A stretch of 64,000 nt of DNA from Enterococcus devriesei. Its GTDB lineage: Bacteria; Bacillota; Bacilli; Lactobacillales; Enterococcaceae. The translations under genes were made by a program, and so were the position numbers. Shown piece after piece: positions 1 through 8,797 of this stretch (position 1 is its first letter; each line of letters starts with the position of its first letter). The notes below the pieces were generated by a model. That model was not told the origin of the DNA. It searched no databases and was given only the letters and a program-made list of their open reading frames with translations. The stretch covers positions 1 to 64,000 of the forward strand of contig NZ_JXKM01000005.1 in NCBI RefSeq assembly GCF_001885905.1, in the 5' to 3' direction.

Positions 1-1212
1 TCACACGGGTGGTTTTGATTTACCTAAACGCTCAACGTCACGAGCGATCATTACTTCTTCATCTGTCGGGATAACATAGACTTTCACACGCGAGTTTGCG
101 GTTGAAAGTTCTGCTTCTTTTCCGTGGGTACTCTTATTGATTTCTTCATCGATTTCGATACCGAACCAAGACATTTTTTCCATCACTAAATGACGTACTG
201 GATCTGCGTTTTCACCAACTCCAGCGGTAAAGACGATAGCGTCTACCCCATTCATAACTGAAATATATTGGGCAATATATTTACGGATACGATCACAGTA
301 AATATCTAACGCTAAGATTGCATCTTCGTTGCCATCGTCCGCACCTTGTTCGATATCACGCATATCACTTGAAATGCCCGTCAAACCATAAACACCAGAT
401 TTTTTATTTAAAACATCGATCATTTCATTGATGTCTTTGATGCCCGCTTTTTCCATTAAGTATGGTAATAATGATGCATCGATATCACCTGAGCGTGTTC
501 CCATTGTCAAGCCAGCTAAAGGCGTGAAGCCCATTGACGTATCGATTGATTTTCCGCCTTCGACCGCTGTGATAGAACCACCATTACCAATATGAGCTGT
601 GATAATCTTAGTTTCTTCGATTGGTTTACCTAATAATTCCGCTGCCCGTTCTGAAACGTAACGATGACTAGTTCCGTGGAAGCCATATTTACGAGCTGAA
701 TATTTATCATAATATTCTTTAGGAATACTGTATAAATAGTTTGTCGCTGGCATCGTTGCATGGAAAGATGTATCAAAAACAGCAACGCTTGTCACGTTTG
801 GTAAAATATGACGGAAAGCTTTGATTCCCATCGCATTAGCTGGGTTATGCAATGGTGCAAATTCACTTAGCTCTTCGATTTTTGCTAGAACATCATCATC
901 GATCAAGACAGAATCTTTGAAATATTCGCCACCAGCAACGACCCGGTGACCTACGCCAGTAATCTCATCAAAGGAAGCAATAATTTTTAATTGAATCAAT
1001 TGATCCAATAACATTTGAACTGCTACTTCATGGTCTTTGATATCTAGAACTTGTTCAAATTTTTGGCCTTCTCCATACTTGATAGTAAAAATTGAATCAT
1101 TAATCCCGATTCTTTCAACGATTCCTTTAGCAATAACTGATTCTTCGGGCATTTGGTACAACTGCCATTTTAAACTTGAACTACCGGCATTGATTGCGAT
1201 TGTTTTTGACAT
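1..1212 (-). CDS. ackA: Acetate kinase
   Basis: Cytoplasmic acetate kinase: acetyl phosphate + ADP to acetate + ATP, the ATP-yielding step of mixed-acid fermentation. The 403-residue product has the usual length and the family signatures in order: N-terminal INAGSSSLK (about 7-15), a GHRVVAGGE segment near 87-95, [10 protein letters not shown] near 146, HIGNGGS near 206, TRSGDID near 239 and a GVGEN loop near 330. The gene is complete, ending exactly at the window edge. A GGAG site lies 8-9 bases before the ATG. It follows a methyltransferase gene by about 50 bases, the same pairing as ytxK-ackA in Bacillus, so read-through from that promoter is likely. Confidence 0.97.
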   Translation of the reverse strand: MSKTIAINAGSSSLKWQLYQMPEESVIAKGIVERIGINDSIFTIKYGEGQKFEQVLDIKDHEVAVQMLLDQLIQLKIIASFDEITGVGHRVVAGGEYFKDSVLIDDDVLAKIEELSEFAPLHNPANAMGIKAFRHILPNVTSVAVFDTSFHATMPATNYLYSIPKEYYDKYSARKYGFHGTSHRYVSERAAELLGKPIEETKIITAHIGNGGSITAVEGGKSIDTSMGFTPLAGLTMGTRSGDIDASLLPYLMEKAGIKDINEMIDVLNKKSGVYGLTGISSDMRDIEQGADDGNEDAILALDIYCDRIRKYIAQYISVMNGVDAIVFTAGVGENADPVRHLVMEKMSWFGIEIDEEINKSTHGKEAELSTANSRVKVYVIPTDEEVMIARDVERLGKSKPPV

Positions 1213-1261
1213 TTTAATTCTCCTTCATAGTTAATGATGGCTCGCATAAACAGACGAGCAT

Positions 1262-2269
1262 TTATAAATTTGAAGACTTCCAATCTTCGAATTTTTTGAA
1301 AAAATCGGTCACTTGGCTTGGTTCTTTTAAAGATGGTAAGTGAACCAGCAAAACTTTTTCTGCTTGTTTAGCGGTCTCGCCTTTTTGTTGAAGCAATAAA
1401 ATACTTTTACGAGAGTGTTCTGATTGGAACAATTCGTCTGGTAATTGGATGATGCCTTGTAAGAAAACATTATCCTTCATCCATTTTTGTAACAATGGTC
1501 CTTGCTCAGTCTCTAAAAAATTGCTAGGCACTAAAAATAGACCAAAACCATTAGGCTTCACATAATTCATCGCCTGCTCCATCAATAAGTGATGTGCATA
1601 GCTGTGCTCTTTTTCTGAGTGAGTCGTAAATTTTTCGGCTTGTTGATCATTTGGGTAATAGCCGACAGGTAAGTCACCAATCACATAGTCAACAGGATCG
1701 ACTAATAAATCTTGCAAACTGTCTTGGTGGAACAATTGTAGATTTTCCCCCATCAATAAACTGTCCGAAGCGGCGATTGCTAACAACGTCTCATCATTGT
1801 CAACACCAATCCCTTTGACGGAGTAATTTGCGGCCTGCAGATTGATTAAGGTGGTCAATAATAAATTACCCATTCCTACGCTGATATCTAATATTTCTAG
1901 AGACTGTTCTTTACTTAGCGTTAGTTGTTCGATCAAAAAGACAAACAAAAAGCCGATACTGTCTGGGGTTAATTGATGATTGGGCTGTAACGCCTCTTTT
2001 TTTGAGCCTTTCAGCAAAATTAATTGCGTCAATTTGCGCCAATCTTCTTTTGTTAAGTCAAGCGCCAATAACTCTTGATAAAGCGCTTCAACTTTTGCAA
2101 CGGTTACTGCATCTGGTTGTTGATCGATCACTCGTACTTTAGCATCATCGACTAAGTTCTCCGCATTTTCGATGTAAGCGTCAAAAAAAGAAGTTCCTAG
2201 TGACTGCTGCAATGTGATGATCGCCTTTTCCATCACGGAAAAAGCCGTTTCAATTTTTTCAGGGTTCAT
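1262..2269 (-). CDS. Class I SAM-dependent (N6-adenine-type) methyltransferase, YtxK-like
   Basis: A Rossmann-fold methyltransferase related to the N6-adenine DNA methylases of type I systems and to B. subtilis YtxK. The SAM-binding motif I-like segment (ISVGMGNLL) lies in the middle of the protein, and the catalytic-type motif IV appears as GDLPVGYYP, a variant of the usual NPPF/Y. The first possible start is a GTG, but it lies inside the ribosome binding site; GAGGTG is 7 bases before the ATG chosen here. It lies between the comG operon and ackA, a conserved position in Firmicutes. No restriction or specificity partner is nearby, so it is probably a solitary enzyme; whether the target is DNA, RNA or protein is unknown. 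Confidence 0.85.
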   Translation of the reverse strand: MNPEKIETAFSVMEKAIITLQQSLGTSFFDAYIENAENLVDDAKVRVIDQQPDAVTVAKVEALYQELLALDLTKEDWRKLTQLILLKGSKKEALQPNHQLTPDSIGFLFVFLIEQLTLSKEQSLEILDISVGMGNLLLTTLINLQAANYSVKGIGVDNDETLLAIAASDSLLMGENLQLFHQDSLQDLLVDPVDYVIGDLPVGYYPNDQQAEKFTTHSEKEHSYAHHLLMEQAMNYVKPNGFGLFLVPSNFLETEQGPLLQKWMKDNVFLQGIIQLPDELFQSEHSRKSILLLQQKGETAKQAEKVLLVHLPSLKEPSQVTDFFKKFEDWKSSNL

Positions 2270-2312
2270 CTTGCACCTCACAAACTAATATAACACTCAC
2301 AATACCTGTTCT

Positions 2313-2341
2313 ATTTTAGCCGAGATATTCAAATTAATCAA
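2313..2341 (-). promoter_or_regulatory. Sigma-A promoter for the methyltransferase (and possibly ackA)
   Basis: On the minus strand TTGATT (2336-2341) and TAAAAT (2313-2318) are separated by exactly 17 bases, with the start codon about 44 bases downstream of the -10. The -35 is overlapped by an AAGAAAGCGATT half-site that resembles one arm of a CcpA cre box, but the second arm is poor. Confidence 0.65.
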
Positions 2342-2434
2342 TCGCTTTCTTATTTTTATTAGGGATTTTCTAACTCAGAAAAAAGGAATTTTAGTAAACT
2401 TTTCTGTAGAATTTAAGCGTTTGCTAAAACTATA

Positions 2435-2836
2435 CTACTCCGAAGAATTTGATGTTCCATTTTTTTCATAAAAATAATAACTTTTCTTTTCCATTTTTAC
2501 CCGAACTACTAATTGCTCCTGACGTTTTTCATAAGTGATCACACCCTTATTAAAGGCCCATGACCCTTTTGCTGAGTCCAGCGTTTTATAATCCGCCAAA
2601 AATAATTCTTTGGCGATTCGGGCTTCATAAAGCTGTTGCGTCCGCTGAACCAAATCCGCCGTTTGATGATAGCTGACCGTTAATTTCAACAATAAAAAAC
2701 TAAATAAAAAAATAGCCAATAAAACGGAGAGCAAAATCCCGCCTTGGCTATTGATAGATCCACGTCCCACTTTTTTGTTTTCCATCGGTAAAGGTGACGC
2801 GAAAATCGACTCCTTGATTGTTTTCTTGGCAAACAA
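2435..2836 (-). CDS. comGG: Competence pilus assembly protein ComGG-like
   Basis: Last gene of the comG operon, encoding a small minor-pilin-like protein. It is assigned mainly by position and architecture: a short basic N-terminus, one hydrophobic segment (about residues 34-52, GGILLSVLLAIFLFSFLLLKL) and a poorly conserved soluble tail, as in ComGG of other lactic acid bacteria. It has no clear prepilin peptidase motif. The start is uncertain: a TTG with an AGGAG nine bases upstream gives 133 residues and overlaps comGF by 89 bases, while an internal ATG at 2785 without a good ribosome binding site gives 116 residues. Confidence 0.72.
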   Translation of the reverse strand: MFAKKTIKESIFASPLPMENKKVGRGSINSQGGILLSVLLAIFLFSFLLLKLTVSYHQTADLVQRTQQLYEARIAKELFLADYKTLDSAKGSWAFNKGVITYEKRQEQLVVRVKMEKKSYYFYEKNGTSNSSE

Positions 2837-3170
2837 ATTCCTTCACTCCTGTCAGTAAGGGCTGATACCCTCCAGTTTGATGCTTTACTATCTTTTTATT
2901 GACTGTGTTTATGACGACCGGAACAATGCGTCCTTTACTCTCTGTCTCTCCCACGATCTCATAGCGTGAGCTTTGTTTGTAATTTACATTTTCCATTTCA
3001 TTATCTAACTGAAGTAAAAAAATTTCCCATTCTAATTGATGGTAACCGATAAGAGCCTGATCCATTTTATGAGCATGTTGGAGCAATCCGGAAAAAAGCA
3101 ATAGCACGCCGCTCAGCATTAGCAGAGCGATTAAACATTCCAGCAAAGTGAATCCGCTATTTCTTGACAA
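2748..3170 (-). CDS. comGF: Competence pseudopilin ComGF
   Basis: Minor pseudopilin of the type IV-like DNA-uptake pilus. The chosen TTG start is decided by a perfect AAGGAGG eight bases upstream; it gives a six-residue leader (MSRNSG) followed directly by FTLLECLIAL, the classical type IV prepilin cleavage and Glu5 motif. A longer version from an upstream TTG has no ribosome binding site. The C-terminal half contains the soluble ComGF domain with one further cysteine (EFVCQ). It overlaps comGE by 14 bases, indicating translational coupling. Confidence 0.85.
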   Translation of the reverse strand: MSRNSGFTLLECLIALLMLSGVLLLFSGLLQHAHKMDQALIGYHQLEWEIFLLQLDNEMENVNYKQSSRYEIVGETESKGRIVPVVINTVNKKIVKHQTGGYQPLLTGVKEFVCQENNQGVDFRVTFTDGKQKSGTWIYQ

Positions 3171-3438
3171 TCCTGATTCCTCCTTGATGATTATAGGCTC
3201 GGCCCTTTTCAAATGAAATTTCGATCTGGTCTTTGGAAGATTTTACCGAGTGCAACCGACAGCGTCTCGTCTCATTGTATAAATCGCGATAGTTGGCCAA
3301 CGATGCCAATCTTTCTTGACTTTCCTGCCGCAACTCTGCTGTGACACCGACGTAACTGGTTACGAGGATTATCAAAATTACCAAGCTGATCAAACTCTCT
3401 AATAAAATATAGGCTTCATTTTCTTTCAAAGCGTCCAC
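3157..3438 (-). CDS. comGE: Competence pseudopilin ComGE-like
   Basis: Small minor pseudopilin with an N-terminal hydrophobic helix preceded by ENEAYILLES, a prepilin-like motif in which Ala-Tyr replaces Gly-Phe and Glu follows at +5. Length (about 90 residues) fits ComGE. The start is either GTG at 3438, very close to its TAGGAA, or TTG at 3429, with better spacing to the same AGGA. It overlaps comGD by about 20 bases and comGF by 14, as expected inside the comG operon. Confidence 0.75.
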   Translation of the reverse strand: MDALKENEAYILLESLISLVILIILVTSYVGVTAELRQESQERLASLANYRDLYNETRRCRLHSVKSSKDQIEISFEKGRAYNHQGGIRIVKK

Positions 3439-3883
3439 TTCCTAGTTGAAATTGATAGATGACTCGCTGCTGCGCATTGGATTCAGTAAAAATAACCCTT
3501 GGAATACTCCCTACGCCGATTTGCGTCGTGGAAATGTTCCCCTTTCCTGCACTAAATAGAATGGAATTTTCACTAACTAAGGTAATCGATTCGGGGACTT
3601 CTAATTGCCTCCAAGCTAACTTAGTATCGTTAGTAAAAAAGATAATAAGCTGCTGGTCTTGGTATAAATCAACCTGCGTTCCTCTATGATCGGTGATCGC
3701 CATCTGTTGCACATGCAAAACAGATTTTTCAAATTGATAGTAAAAGAAACGTTTTTCTAATTCTTCCTGCCAGCTTTTCAAAGCTAGTGTCGGCAGTAAA
3801 ACAAAGCTGATAACGACGATTAAAACGATCAATAGTTCGATTAAGGTAAAGCCTTCCACGTCATTCCTTTTTTGCTTTTTCAT
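3416..3883 (-). CDS. comGD: Competence pseudopilin ComGD
   Basis: Pseudopilin with the prepilin motif EGFTLIELLIVL just after a basic leader, then a hydrophobic helix and a soluble domain. The reading frame is open up to a TTG at 3922, inside comGC. The ATG at 3883 (MKKQKRNDVEG leader) is chosen because leader length then matches related proteins, although no strong ribosome binding site precedes it; another ATG at 3910 has GGAAAAG close by. It overlaps the 3' end of comGC, so its translation is probably coupled. Confidence 0.82.
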   Translation of the reverse strand: MKKQKRNDVEGFTLIELLIVLIVVISFVLLPTLALKSWQEELEKRFFYYQFEKSVLHVQQMAITDHRGTQVDLYQDQQLIIFFTNDTKLAWRQLEVPESITLVSENSILFSAGKGNISTTQIGVGSIPRVIFTESNAQQRVIYQFQLGSGRFERK

Positions 3884-4145
3884 AAACAGCATATTGCTTT
3901 TCATCAACATAGTCTTTTCCAATCAATTCGTCTTTAGTTGGTGTATGACCATAATCCAATTCAAAAACTTGAATCTGCGTTTCGACTACTTTGACGACCG
4001 CTGCATCACTTTTCTTTTGCGCGGCATCTTTTTGATTGATTAATTTTGGCACGAACAACAACAAAAGCAGACTGATGATAAATAAGACGACGAGCATTTC
4101 TAAAAGAGTGAAACCCGGCAACTTTTTAGATACTATTTTTTTCAT
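3861..4145 (-). CDS. comGC: Major competence pseudopilin ComGC
   Basis: Major subunit of the competence pilus that captures extracellular DNA. The 94-residue product has a ten-residue basic leader, the cleavage site PGFTLLEM (Gly11/Phe12, Glu at mature +5) and a long hydrophobic helix (about 12-34) that also serves for filament packing. No cysteines are present, as in streptococcal ComGC and unlike the Bacillus protein. GGAGGGG six bases before the ATG gives the strongest ribosome binding site in the operon, which suits its high stoichiometry. The start overlaps the comGB stop. Confidence 0.93.
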   Translation of the reverse strand: MKKIVSKKLPGFTLLEMLVVLFIISLLLLLFVPKLINQKDAAQKKSDAAVVKVVETQIQVFELDYGHTPTKDELIGKDYVDEKQYAVYEKAKKE

Positions 4146-5155
4146 AGAATCCCCTCCAGATTAGTTAAGGGCAGCAACATGGTCACATACAGACTGACGA
4201 TCAAAAGGGCGACGATCAAAAAAACCAAGGGTTGCAGCCAAGAACATAGAAATTCTAATTGATTGAAAAAACGACGCCAAACTAATTGACTATAGGTCAA
4301 GAGTTCTTTGCCTAAATTTCCTCGTGCTTCTCCTTGAAACACGATCCGGCTGAATTCTTTTGTCAAAAAAGGATATCGTTTTAGTTCCTCAGCTAAGGGA
4401 TTGCCTTGAGCTAAACGAATCTTCAACTCGGCGGCCAGCTCTTGCATCAGCGACTGCCCATCAACTACTAGCAAACATTCAATGATTTGATGCAGCTCCA
4501 AACCTTGTTGAAAAAGCTTGCCCCACTCTAATGCGAAATACGCCGAATAATAATTGCTGAAAAGTTTTCCTACTAACGGAATCCGCGCCAAATAACGAAA
4601 CCGATGCAAATAACTGTTTCGCTTGCCCCATTCCCGCCAGCCTAATAATGACAGCAACAGAACAATTAGCAGTCCCAGTCCGATGATCGGTACATGATTA
4701 ATCAGCTGCACTGAAAAATCTTCCGCTTGGATCATTCCGCTGGCTAACAGCTGCGGCAGCAGAAAAATGCGCATGCCTAATAAAATCATGATCAAAAATA
4801 GCAATAATAGTAGTGGATAGGAGACTGCTTTGAGAAAATTTTCTCGTTGCTTTTGTACCAATTTCATTTGCTGAGCGATCCCAACAAAGGTTTGAGCCAG
4901 ATCGCCATGAGACTCAGCTAATTCAATTTGCAACACTTGGTCTGGAGAATAATTTAATTGAGCAAAACTCATTGCCAAGCTGTTTCCTTGATAAAGGTTT
5001 TGTTGAACAATTGATACGACTGTCTGGGAAAATAAATTGGCACTGAGAAAAAAGCCCAATGCTTGTTGCAAGCTAAAGCCGTTGGCCAATAAATCTCCTA
5101 ATAAATGGACAAAATCAATTCGTTGTTTGCGAGACAGCTTGGTTTCTTTCCTCAC
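4142..5155 (-). CDS. comGB: Competence type IV pilus inner-membrane platform protein ComGB
   Basis: Polytopic platform protein of the GspF/PilC family on which the pseudopilus is assembled. The protein has two T2SSF-like repeats; hydrophobic segments lie around 115-137, 150-172 and near the C-terminus (about 305-327), and the typical LAESHGDLAQTF and GEARGNLGKEL repeat motifs are visible near 77 and 273. It starts at a GTG inside the 3' end of comGA and is translationally coupled to it. Length is normal for the family. Confidence 0.92.
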   Translation of the reverse strand: MRKETKLSRKQRIDFVHLLGDLLANGFSLQQALGFFLSANLFSQTVVSIVQQNLYQGNSLAMSFAQLNYSPDQVLQIELAESHGDLAQTFVGIAQQMKLVQKQRENFLKAVSYPLLLLLFLIMILLGMRIFLLPQLLASGMIQAEDFSVQLINHVPIIGLGLLIVLLLSLLGWREWGKRNSYLHRFRYLARIPLVGKLFSNYYSAYFALEWGKLFQQGLELHQIIECLLVVDGQSLMQELAAELKIRLAQGNPLAEELKRYPFLTKEFSRIVFQGEARGNLGKELLTYSQLVWRRFFNQLEFLCSWLQPLVFLIVALLIVSLYVTMLLPLTNLEGIL

Positions 5156-6071
5156 TTTTTTCTAAACCTTCCTCCCAAGTAAAACGTAGCTCTTCTTGAT
5201 AAAAGCGATAAGCCATCAACACTCCCAGATCACCATTCGTTGTTGGCAAAAGTTCCTGATAAATGATTCCACGCAAACATTCCTTAAGTAAGGCTTTTTC
5301 TCCACCTAGCTCAATCACTCGTGCCTCAGCAGACTCCAAACTGGAGGCATGCAAGGTAGCGTAGACACAATGACCAGTTAAAGCCGCACGAATCGCTCCT
5401 TGGATCGTCTTTGGATCACGGATCTCACCAATGATCAAAACATCTGGATGATGTCGCAATGACAGCTTAATTAGCTCATCGTAGTTTTGCTGAATTTTTT
5501 CATTGACTTGTAATTGTAAAAAATCAGGCTCTTCGATTTCTACAGGATCTTCAATCGTAATGACTTGTCCTTTGAGCTCTCTAGCTAACTTATACATTAA
5601 AGTTGTTTTTCCTGAACCTACCGGACCGCAAAATAAATAAAGCCCTCTTTTCTTGCTGTTATTTTGTAGGACCTCGATTTGTTCCGGCAAATGATAGAAT
5701 TCTGGACTTTGACCAAACTGATGCAAAAAACGAATAACTAAGCTTTCCTGCTGCAAATAATCCCCAACCGTCGAAAGTCGTAAACGTTTTTCTCCTTGAG
5801 GCAAGAGGTAGGAGATCGCACCCAACTGAGCTTTACGTTTTTCACTCACGTCCATTTGACCCAAGTATTTAAACCGATTAATCAGCTGTAACGCAGTCGC
5901 AGTAGTCAATTCATTTTTTTCATAGGATAGGTTAGTATTTTTATATTCAAAGAAAGAACCTCGGCGGAAAAAGCAATGGTACATTTCTTTTTTGGGCAAT
6001 AAATAAAAATCCTGCATCTGCTGATTAAACCCGTATTGGATTAATTCATCCGAAAGCTCTTCGATCTCCAT
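5115..6071 (-). CDS. comGA: Competence traffic ATPase ComGA
   Basis: Cytoplasmic AAA/GspE-type ATPase powering assembly of the competence pilus. All catalytic boxes are intact: Walker A GPVGSGKTT (149-157), Asp box ITIEDPVE (171-178), Walker B VLIIGEIRD (211-219) and His box LTGHCVYATLHA (231-242). The 318-residue length fits the short ComGA of lactic acid bacteria. GAGGTG lies seven bases before the ATG. As first gene of the operon it should follow the competence promoter; a weak cin-box-like octamer is noted upstream. Confidence 0.94.
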   Translation of the reverse strand: MEIEELSDELIQYGFNQQMQDFYLLPKKEMYHCFFRRGSFFEYKNTNLSYEKNELTTATALQLINRFKYLGQMDVSEKRKAQLGAISYLLPQGEKRLRLSTVGDYLQQESLVIRFLHQFGQSPEFYHLPEQIEVLQNNSKKRGLYLFCGPVGSGKTTLMYKLARELKGQVITIEDPVEIEEPDFLQLQVNEKIQQNYDELIKLSLRHHPDVLIIGEIRDPKTIQGAIRAALTGHCVYATLHASSLESAEARVIELGGEKALLKECLRGIIYQELLPTTNGDLGVLMAYRFYQEELRFTWEEGLEKSEERNQAVSQTTN

Positions 6072-6092
6072 TTTCTTTCACCTCACAAATAA

Positions 6093-6100
6093 GATACGTA
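6093..6100 (-). promoter_or_regulatory. Possible ComX/SigH-type cin-box before comGA
   Basis: On the minus strand the octamer TACGTATC lies 22 bases before the comGA start, preceded by a T-rich stretch. It matches the streptococcal/lactococcal cin-box TACGAATA at six of eight positions. No convincing sigma-A promoter is visible here. This is a suggestion only. Confidence 0.25.
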
Positions 6101-6223
6101 AAAATTCTACTCCGTTTCTAACGATTAGAATTTTTTATTGGACTGTTCCTTCCAGCGGTCCGGTCAAATAAAATCACCATAAAATCCTGACTGGTACCAT
6201 ACTGACGCGTGAAGTAGAACGCA

Positions 6224-6261
6224 AAAAAGAGCCGAGACATTCGTTTATCTCGGCTCTTTTT
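6224..6261. terminator. Bidirectional rho-independent terminator between trmB and the comG operon
   Basis: A 13-bp perfect stem (AAAAGAGCCGAGA with TCTCGGCTCTTTT) with a ten-base loop, flanked by A and T runs. It lies downstream of trmB (minus strand) and upstream of the comG promoter region, so it insulates comG from trmB transcription. Confidence 0.9.
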
Positions 6262-6310
6262 ACGAATAAACGATGATTTAGAAGTATGTTCTGTCTCGTC
6301 GCTTGCACGT

Positions 6311-6961
6311 TTATTTTGTTTTGTCTGGGAAACGGGCCTCTACCCGATAAATTGGCTGACCTTTTTTTGAAAATTTTTCTTCATATTCGGTCATGATATT
6401 GCCTTCATAATTACTTTCATGCAGATTCAACCACACTTGCTGCAAGGTCATACCATATTTTGAAAAGCTACTTAGTGAATACTCAAACAGTCCTTGATTG
6501 TCTGTTTTGAAATGAATTTCTCCGGCAGGTCGTAAAATTTCTTCATCCACTGCTAGGAAATTTGGTGAGGTCAAGCGACGCTTTTCGTGCTTCTTCTTAG
6601 GCCACGGATCAGAAAAGTTCAAATAAATTTGATCGATTTCACTATCTGCAAAATAATTTGTCAGCTCCGAGCCGTCCACATGTAATAATTGTAAATTCGG
6701 CAATTCCGCTTCGACTAATTTATCTAACGCCAAAGAGATCACACTGACTTGCATTTCTACTCCGATATAATTGATCTCCGGATGAGCGGCGGCCATTCCG
6801 GTAATAAATTGACCTTTACCCATGCCGATTTCAATCTGGATCGGATGATTATTGCCAAAGCGTTCTGTCCAACGGCCCTTCCAAGCTTCAGGGTCTGCTA
6901 CTACATATTCAGGTCGAGCTGCTAACATTTCTGCCGCGCCCGGACGATTTCTAACTCGCAT
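6311..6961 (-). CDS. trmB: tRNA (guanine-N7-)-methyltransferase
   Basis: Makes m7G46 in the variable loop of tRNAs using SAM. The 216-residue product has the SAM motif EIGMGKG (44-50) and the catalytic/substrate segment [16 protein letters not shown] (115-130), both characteristic of bacterial TrmB. It follows a YtmP-like kinase gene by about 90 bases, the same order as ytmP-trmB in B. subtilis. Confidence 0.96.
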   Translation of the reverse strand: MRVRNRPGAAEMLAARPEYVVADPEAWKGRWTERFGNNHPIQIEIGMGKGQFITGMAAAHPEINYIGVEMQVSVISLALDKLVEAELPNLQLLHVDGSELTNYFADSEIDQIYLNFSDPWPKKKHEKRRLTSPNFLAVDEEILRPAGEIHFKTDNQGLFEYSLSSFSKYGMTLQQVWLNLHESNYEGNIMTEYEEKFSKKGQPIYRVEARFPDKTK

Positions 6962-7051
6962 TTTTTTCCTCCAAAGAATCTATTTATGTATCGTTCATAA
7001 TAAAGAAACATTTTTCCAAAAAGCGGAAAAATGTTTCTTTTTCACCGAGCA

Positions 7052-7834
7052 TCAGCTTCCGGCAAAAATTCGTTTTAATTGTAAGATGGATTGGTTCATG
7101 TGGTGAAATTCTTGGCGCTTATACTGACGAGCGATTTCTAATAACAAACTCATTAAGCCATACCAATAAACCCGTTCCATATTCTCATCCGTTGGCCGAA
7201 TTCCATAGCGAACGAGCCACTTGCTCCAACTAGATAGCGGAACATAATTGCCTAAGATCGTTCCAATATCTAACGCCGGATCAGCAAACATCACCGAATC
7301 CCAATCAACTAAATATAAGTAGTTCGAACATACCAACCAATTTCGATGATTCACATCGCCATGAACAACGGTGTAATTTTTTTTTGCGTAAGTAGGAATA
7401 TTTTTTTTCAAATAATCATAGACTAATTCAATGAAGCCATTTTGTTTGATCATCGTCGGTAAATTCGCTTCATAATCCGCTAATAATTGTTGCGGCGAGA
7501 CTTGTCGGCCGCCCATTTTTTTTAGCATCACTTTCAAAGAAGCCGAATGATGCAAATGATATAAAACATCCACGACATCGTTACGCTGAACGATTTCTTC
7601 CGGCTCAAGAATTCGTCCATCTAGCCATTCCTGAGCGGTCAAGGTGTCGCCATCACCTGTTCGTTTGATCCAAACAAGCTTCGGTGCAATGCCTTCACGA
7701 GATAGAGCCGCCAACATTGGAGTGGTATTGCGTTTAATAAAGACACGATCTTCATCGCGATAGCCGATATACGTTTTTCCTGTATCGCCTTTGATCGGCT
7801 GTACACGCCAGTCACTATCCAACTGAAACTCCAT
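7052..7834 (-). CDS. Phosphotransferase-family kinase, YtmP-like
   Basis: Aminoglycoside/choline-kinase-fold protein. The catalytic loop HGDVNHRN (158-165) and the metal-binding DWDS (177-180) are intact, so it is probably an active small-molecule kinase. Order and length (260 residues) match YtmP, which sits next to trmB across Bacilli; its physiological substrate is not settled, although thiamine or choline-like substrates have been suggested for related proteins. There is no sign of recent transfer that would suggest an antibiotic-resistance enzyme. Confidence 0.85.
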   Translation of the reverse strand: MEFQLDSDWRVQPIKGDTGKTYIGYRDEDRVFIKRNTTPMLAALSREGIAPKLVWIKRTGDGDTLTAQEWLDGRILEPEEIVQRNDVVDVLYHLHHSASLKVMLKKMGGRQVSPQQLLADYEANLPTMIKQNGFIELVYDYLKKNIPTYAKKNYTVVHGDVNHRNWLVCSNYLYLVDWDSVMFADPALDIGTILGNYVPLSSWSKWLVRYGIRPTDENMERVYWYGLMSLLLEIARQYKRQEFHHMNQSILQLKRIFAGS

Positions 7835-7923
7835 GAAAAAGGCCCTCCCCTAGCATTTTAAACGTATTTACTATTGTAGTCTGGGAAGTCCGCTTCGTCA
7901 AGAGCATGTATGTTCTTCTTTGC

Positions 7924-8793
7924 TTATTTTTCATTTTGATGGGCTTGGGCAGCTAATTCAATGGCTTCAATATAAGCAGCCAGCAATTTTTTAGTGACTG
8001 GTCCCGGCATGCCATCACCGATTGCTTGATCATCAATTTCTACAATTGGCATGATTTCCGCAACGGAACTCGTTTTAAAGCATTCTTCCGCAGCTAATAA
8101 TTCTTTTTCCGTAAAAGTTTCTTCTCGTAGTTCGATCCCTAAAACCTTAGCCAGCTGACGAATTTTTAATTTAGCGATCCCAGGCAAAATTAAATTTCCA
8201 TCCGGATGGGTATAAAGCACACCGCCACTAACCATCCATAAATTCGAAGCAGAAGCTTCCGTCACATTACCATCACGAACTAAGACGGCTTCATCATAGC
8301 CTTTTTGTTGTGCCTCATCTAAGGCCAATAAATTTCCCAGCAGGCTAATCGATTTAATATCACAATGAAGCCAACGTTTGTCTTCTACAAAGCCTGCTCG
8401 AATACCGATATTTTGCTTGGAAGCTGGTCGCGTTGCTGGTTGGATATCCGCCAGCAAGACTGGGGTCACTTCTTGCGGATCTGGAAAATCATGTAACCGT
8501 GGCTTCTCTGTTCCCCGCGTCACTTGGAAATAAATGCGAGCATTAGCTAATCCAACTTCTGCCGCTAGACGATGTAGCCGCTGGCTTAGCTCTGTTCGCG
8601 TGAAAGGCAAGGTCAAACGAACCTTTTCCGCACTAGTCCAAAGCCGATCCAAATGTTCCTTTTCCATATAGAAACAGCCGTCATAAATTCGAATCACTTC
8701 ATAAATACCATCGCCAAACTGATAACCCCGGTCTTCTAAATCAATTTTTACTTCTGATTCATCAACGATCCGATCGTTCCATAATACTTTCAT
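7924..8793 (-). CDS. dat: D-amino acid aminotransferase
   Basis: PLP-dependent fold-type IV transaminase interconverting D-alanine and alpha-ketoglutarate with pyruvate and D-glutamate, feeding peptidoglycan synthesis. The PLP lysine is Lys147 in CDIKSISLLGN, followed by the conserved EASASN cofactor-binding segment (179-184). The N-terminal EDRGYQFGDGIYEV block is characteristic. Length of 289 residues is normal. It starts four bases after the ecsB stop, so it is probably in the ecsAB transcript. Confidence 0.93.
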   Translation of the reverse strand: MKVLWNDRIVDESEVKIDLEDRGYQFGDGIYEVIRIYDGCFYMEKEHLDRLWTSAEKVRLTLPFTRTELSQRLHRLAAEVGLANARIYFQVTRGTEKPRLHDFPDPQEVTPVLLADIQPATRPASKQNIGIRAGFVEDKRWLHCDIKSISLLGNLLALDEAQQKGYDEAVLVRDGNVTEASASNLWMVSGGVLYTHPDGNLILPGIAKLKIRQLAKVLGIELREETFTEKELLAAEECFKTSSVAEIMPIVEIDDQAIGDGMPGPVTKKLLAAYIEAIELAAQAHQNEK

Positions 8794-8797
8794 TCAC

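Noticed and set aside
7052-7834. Aminoglycoside phosphotransferase (resistance gene)
   Set aside because: The HGDxxxxN/DWD motifs fit the whole kinase superfamily; the position beside trmB matches the housekeeping YtmP.
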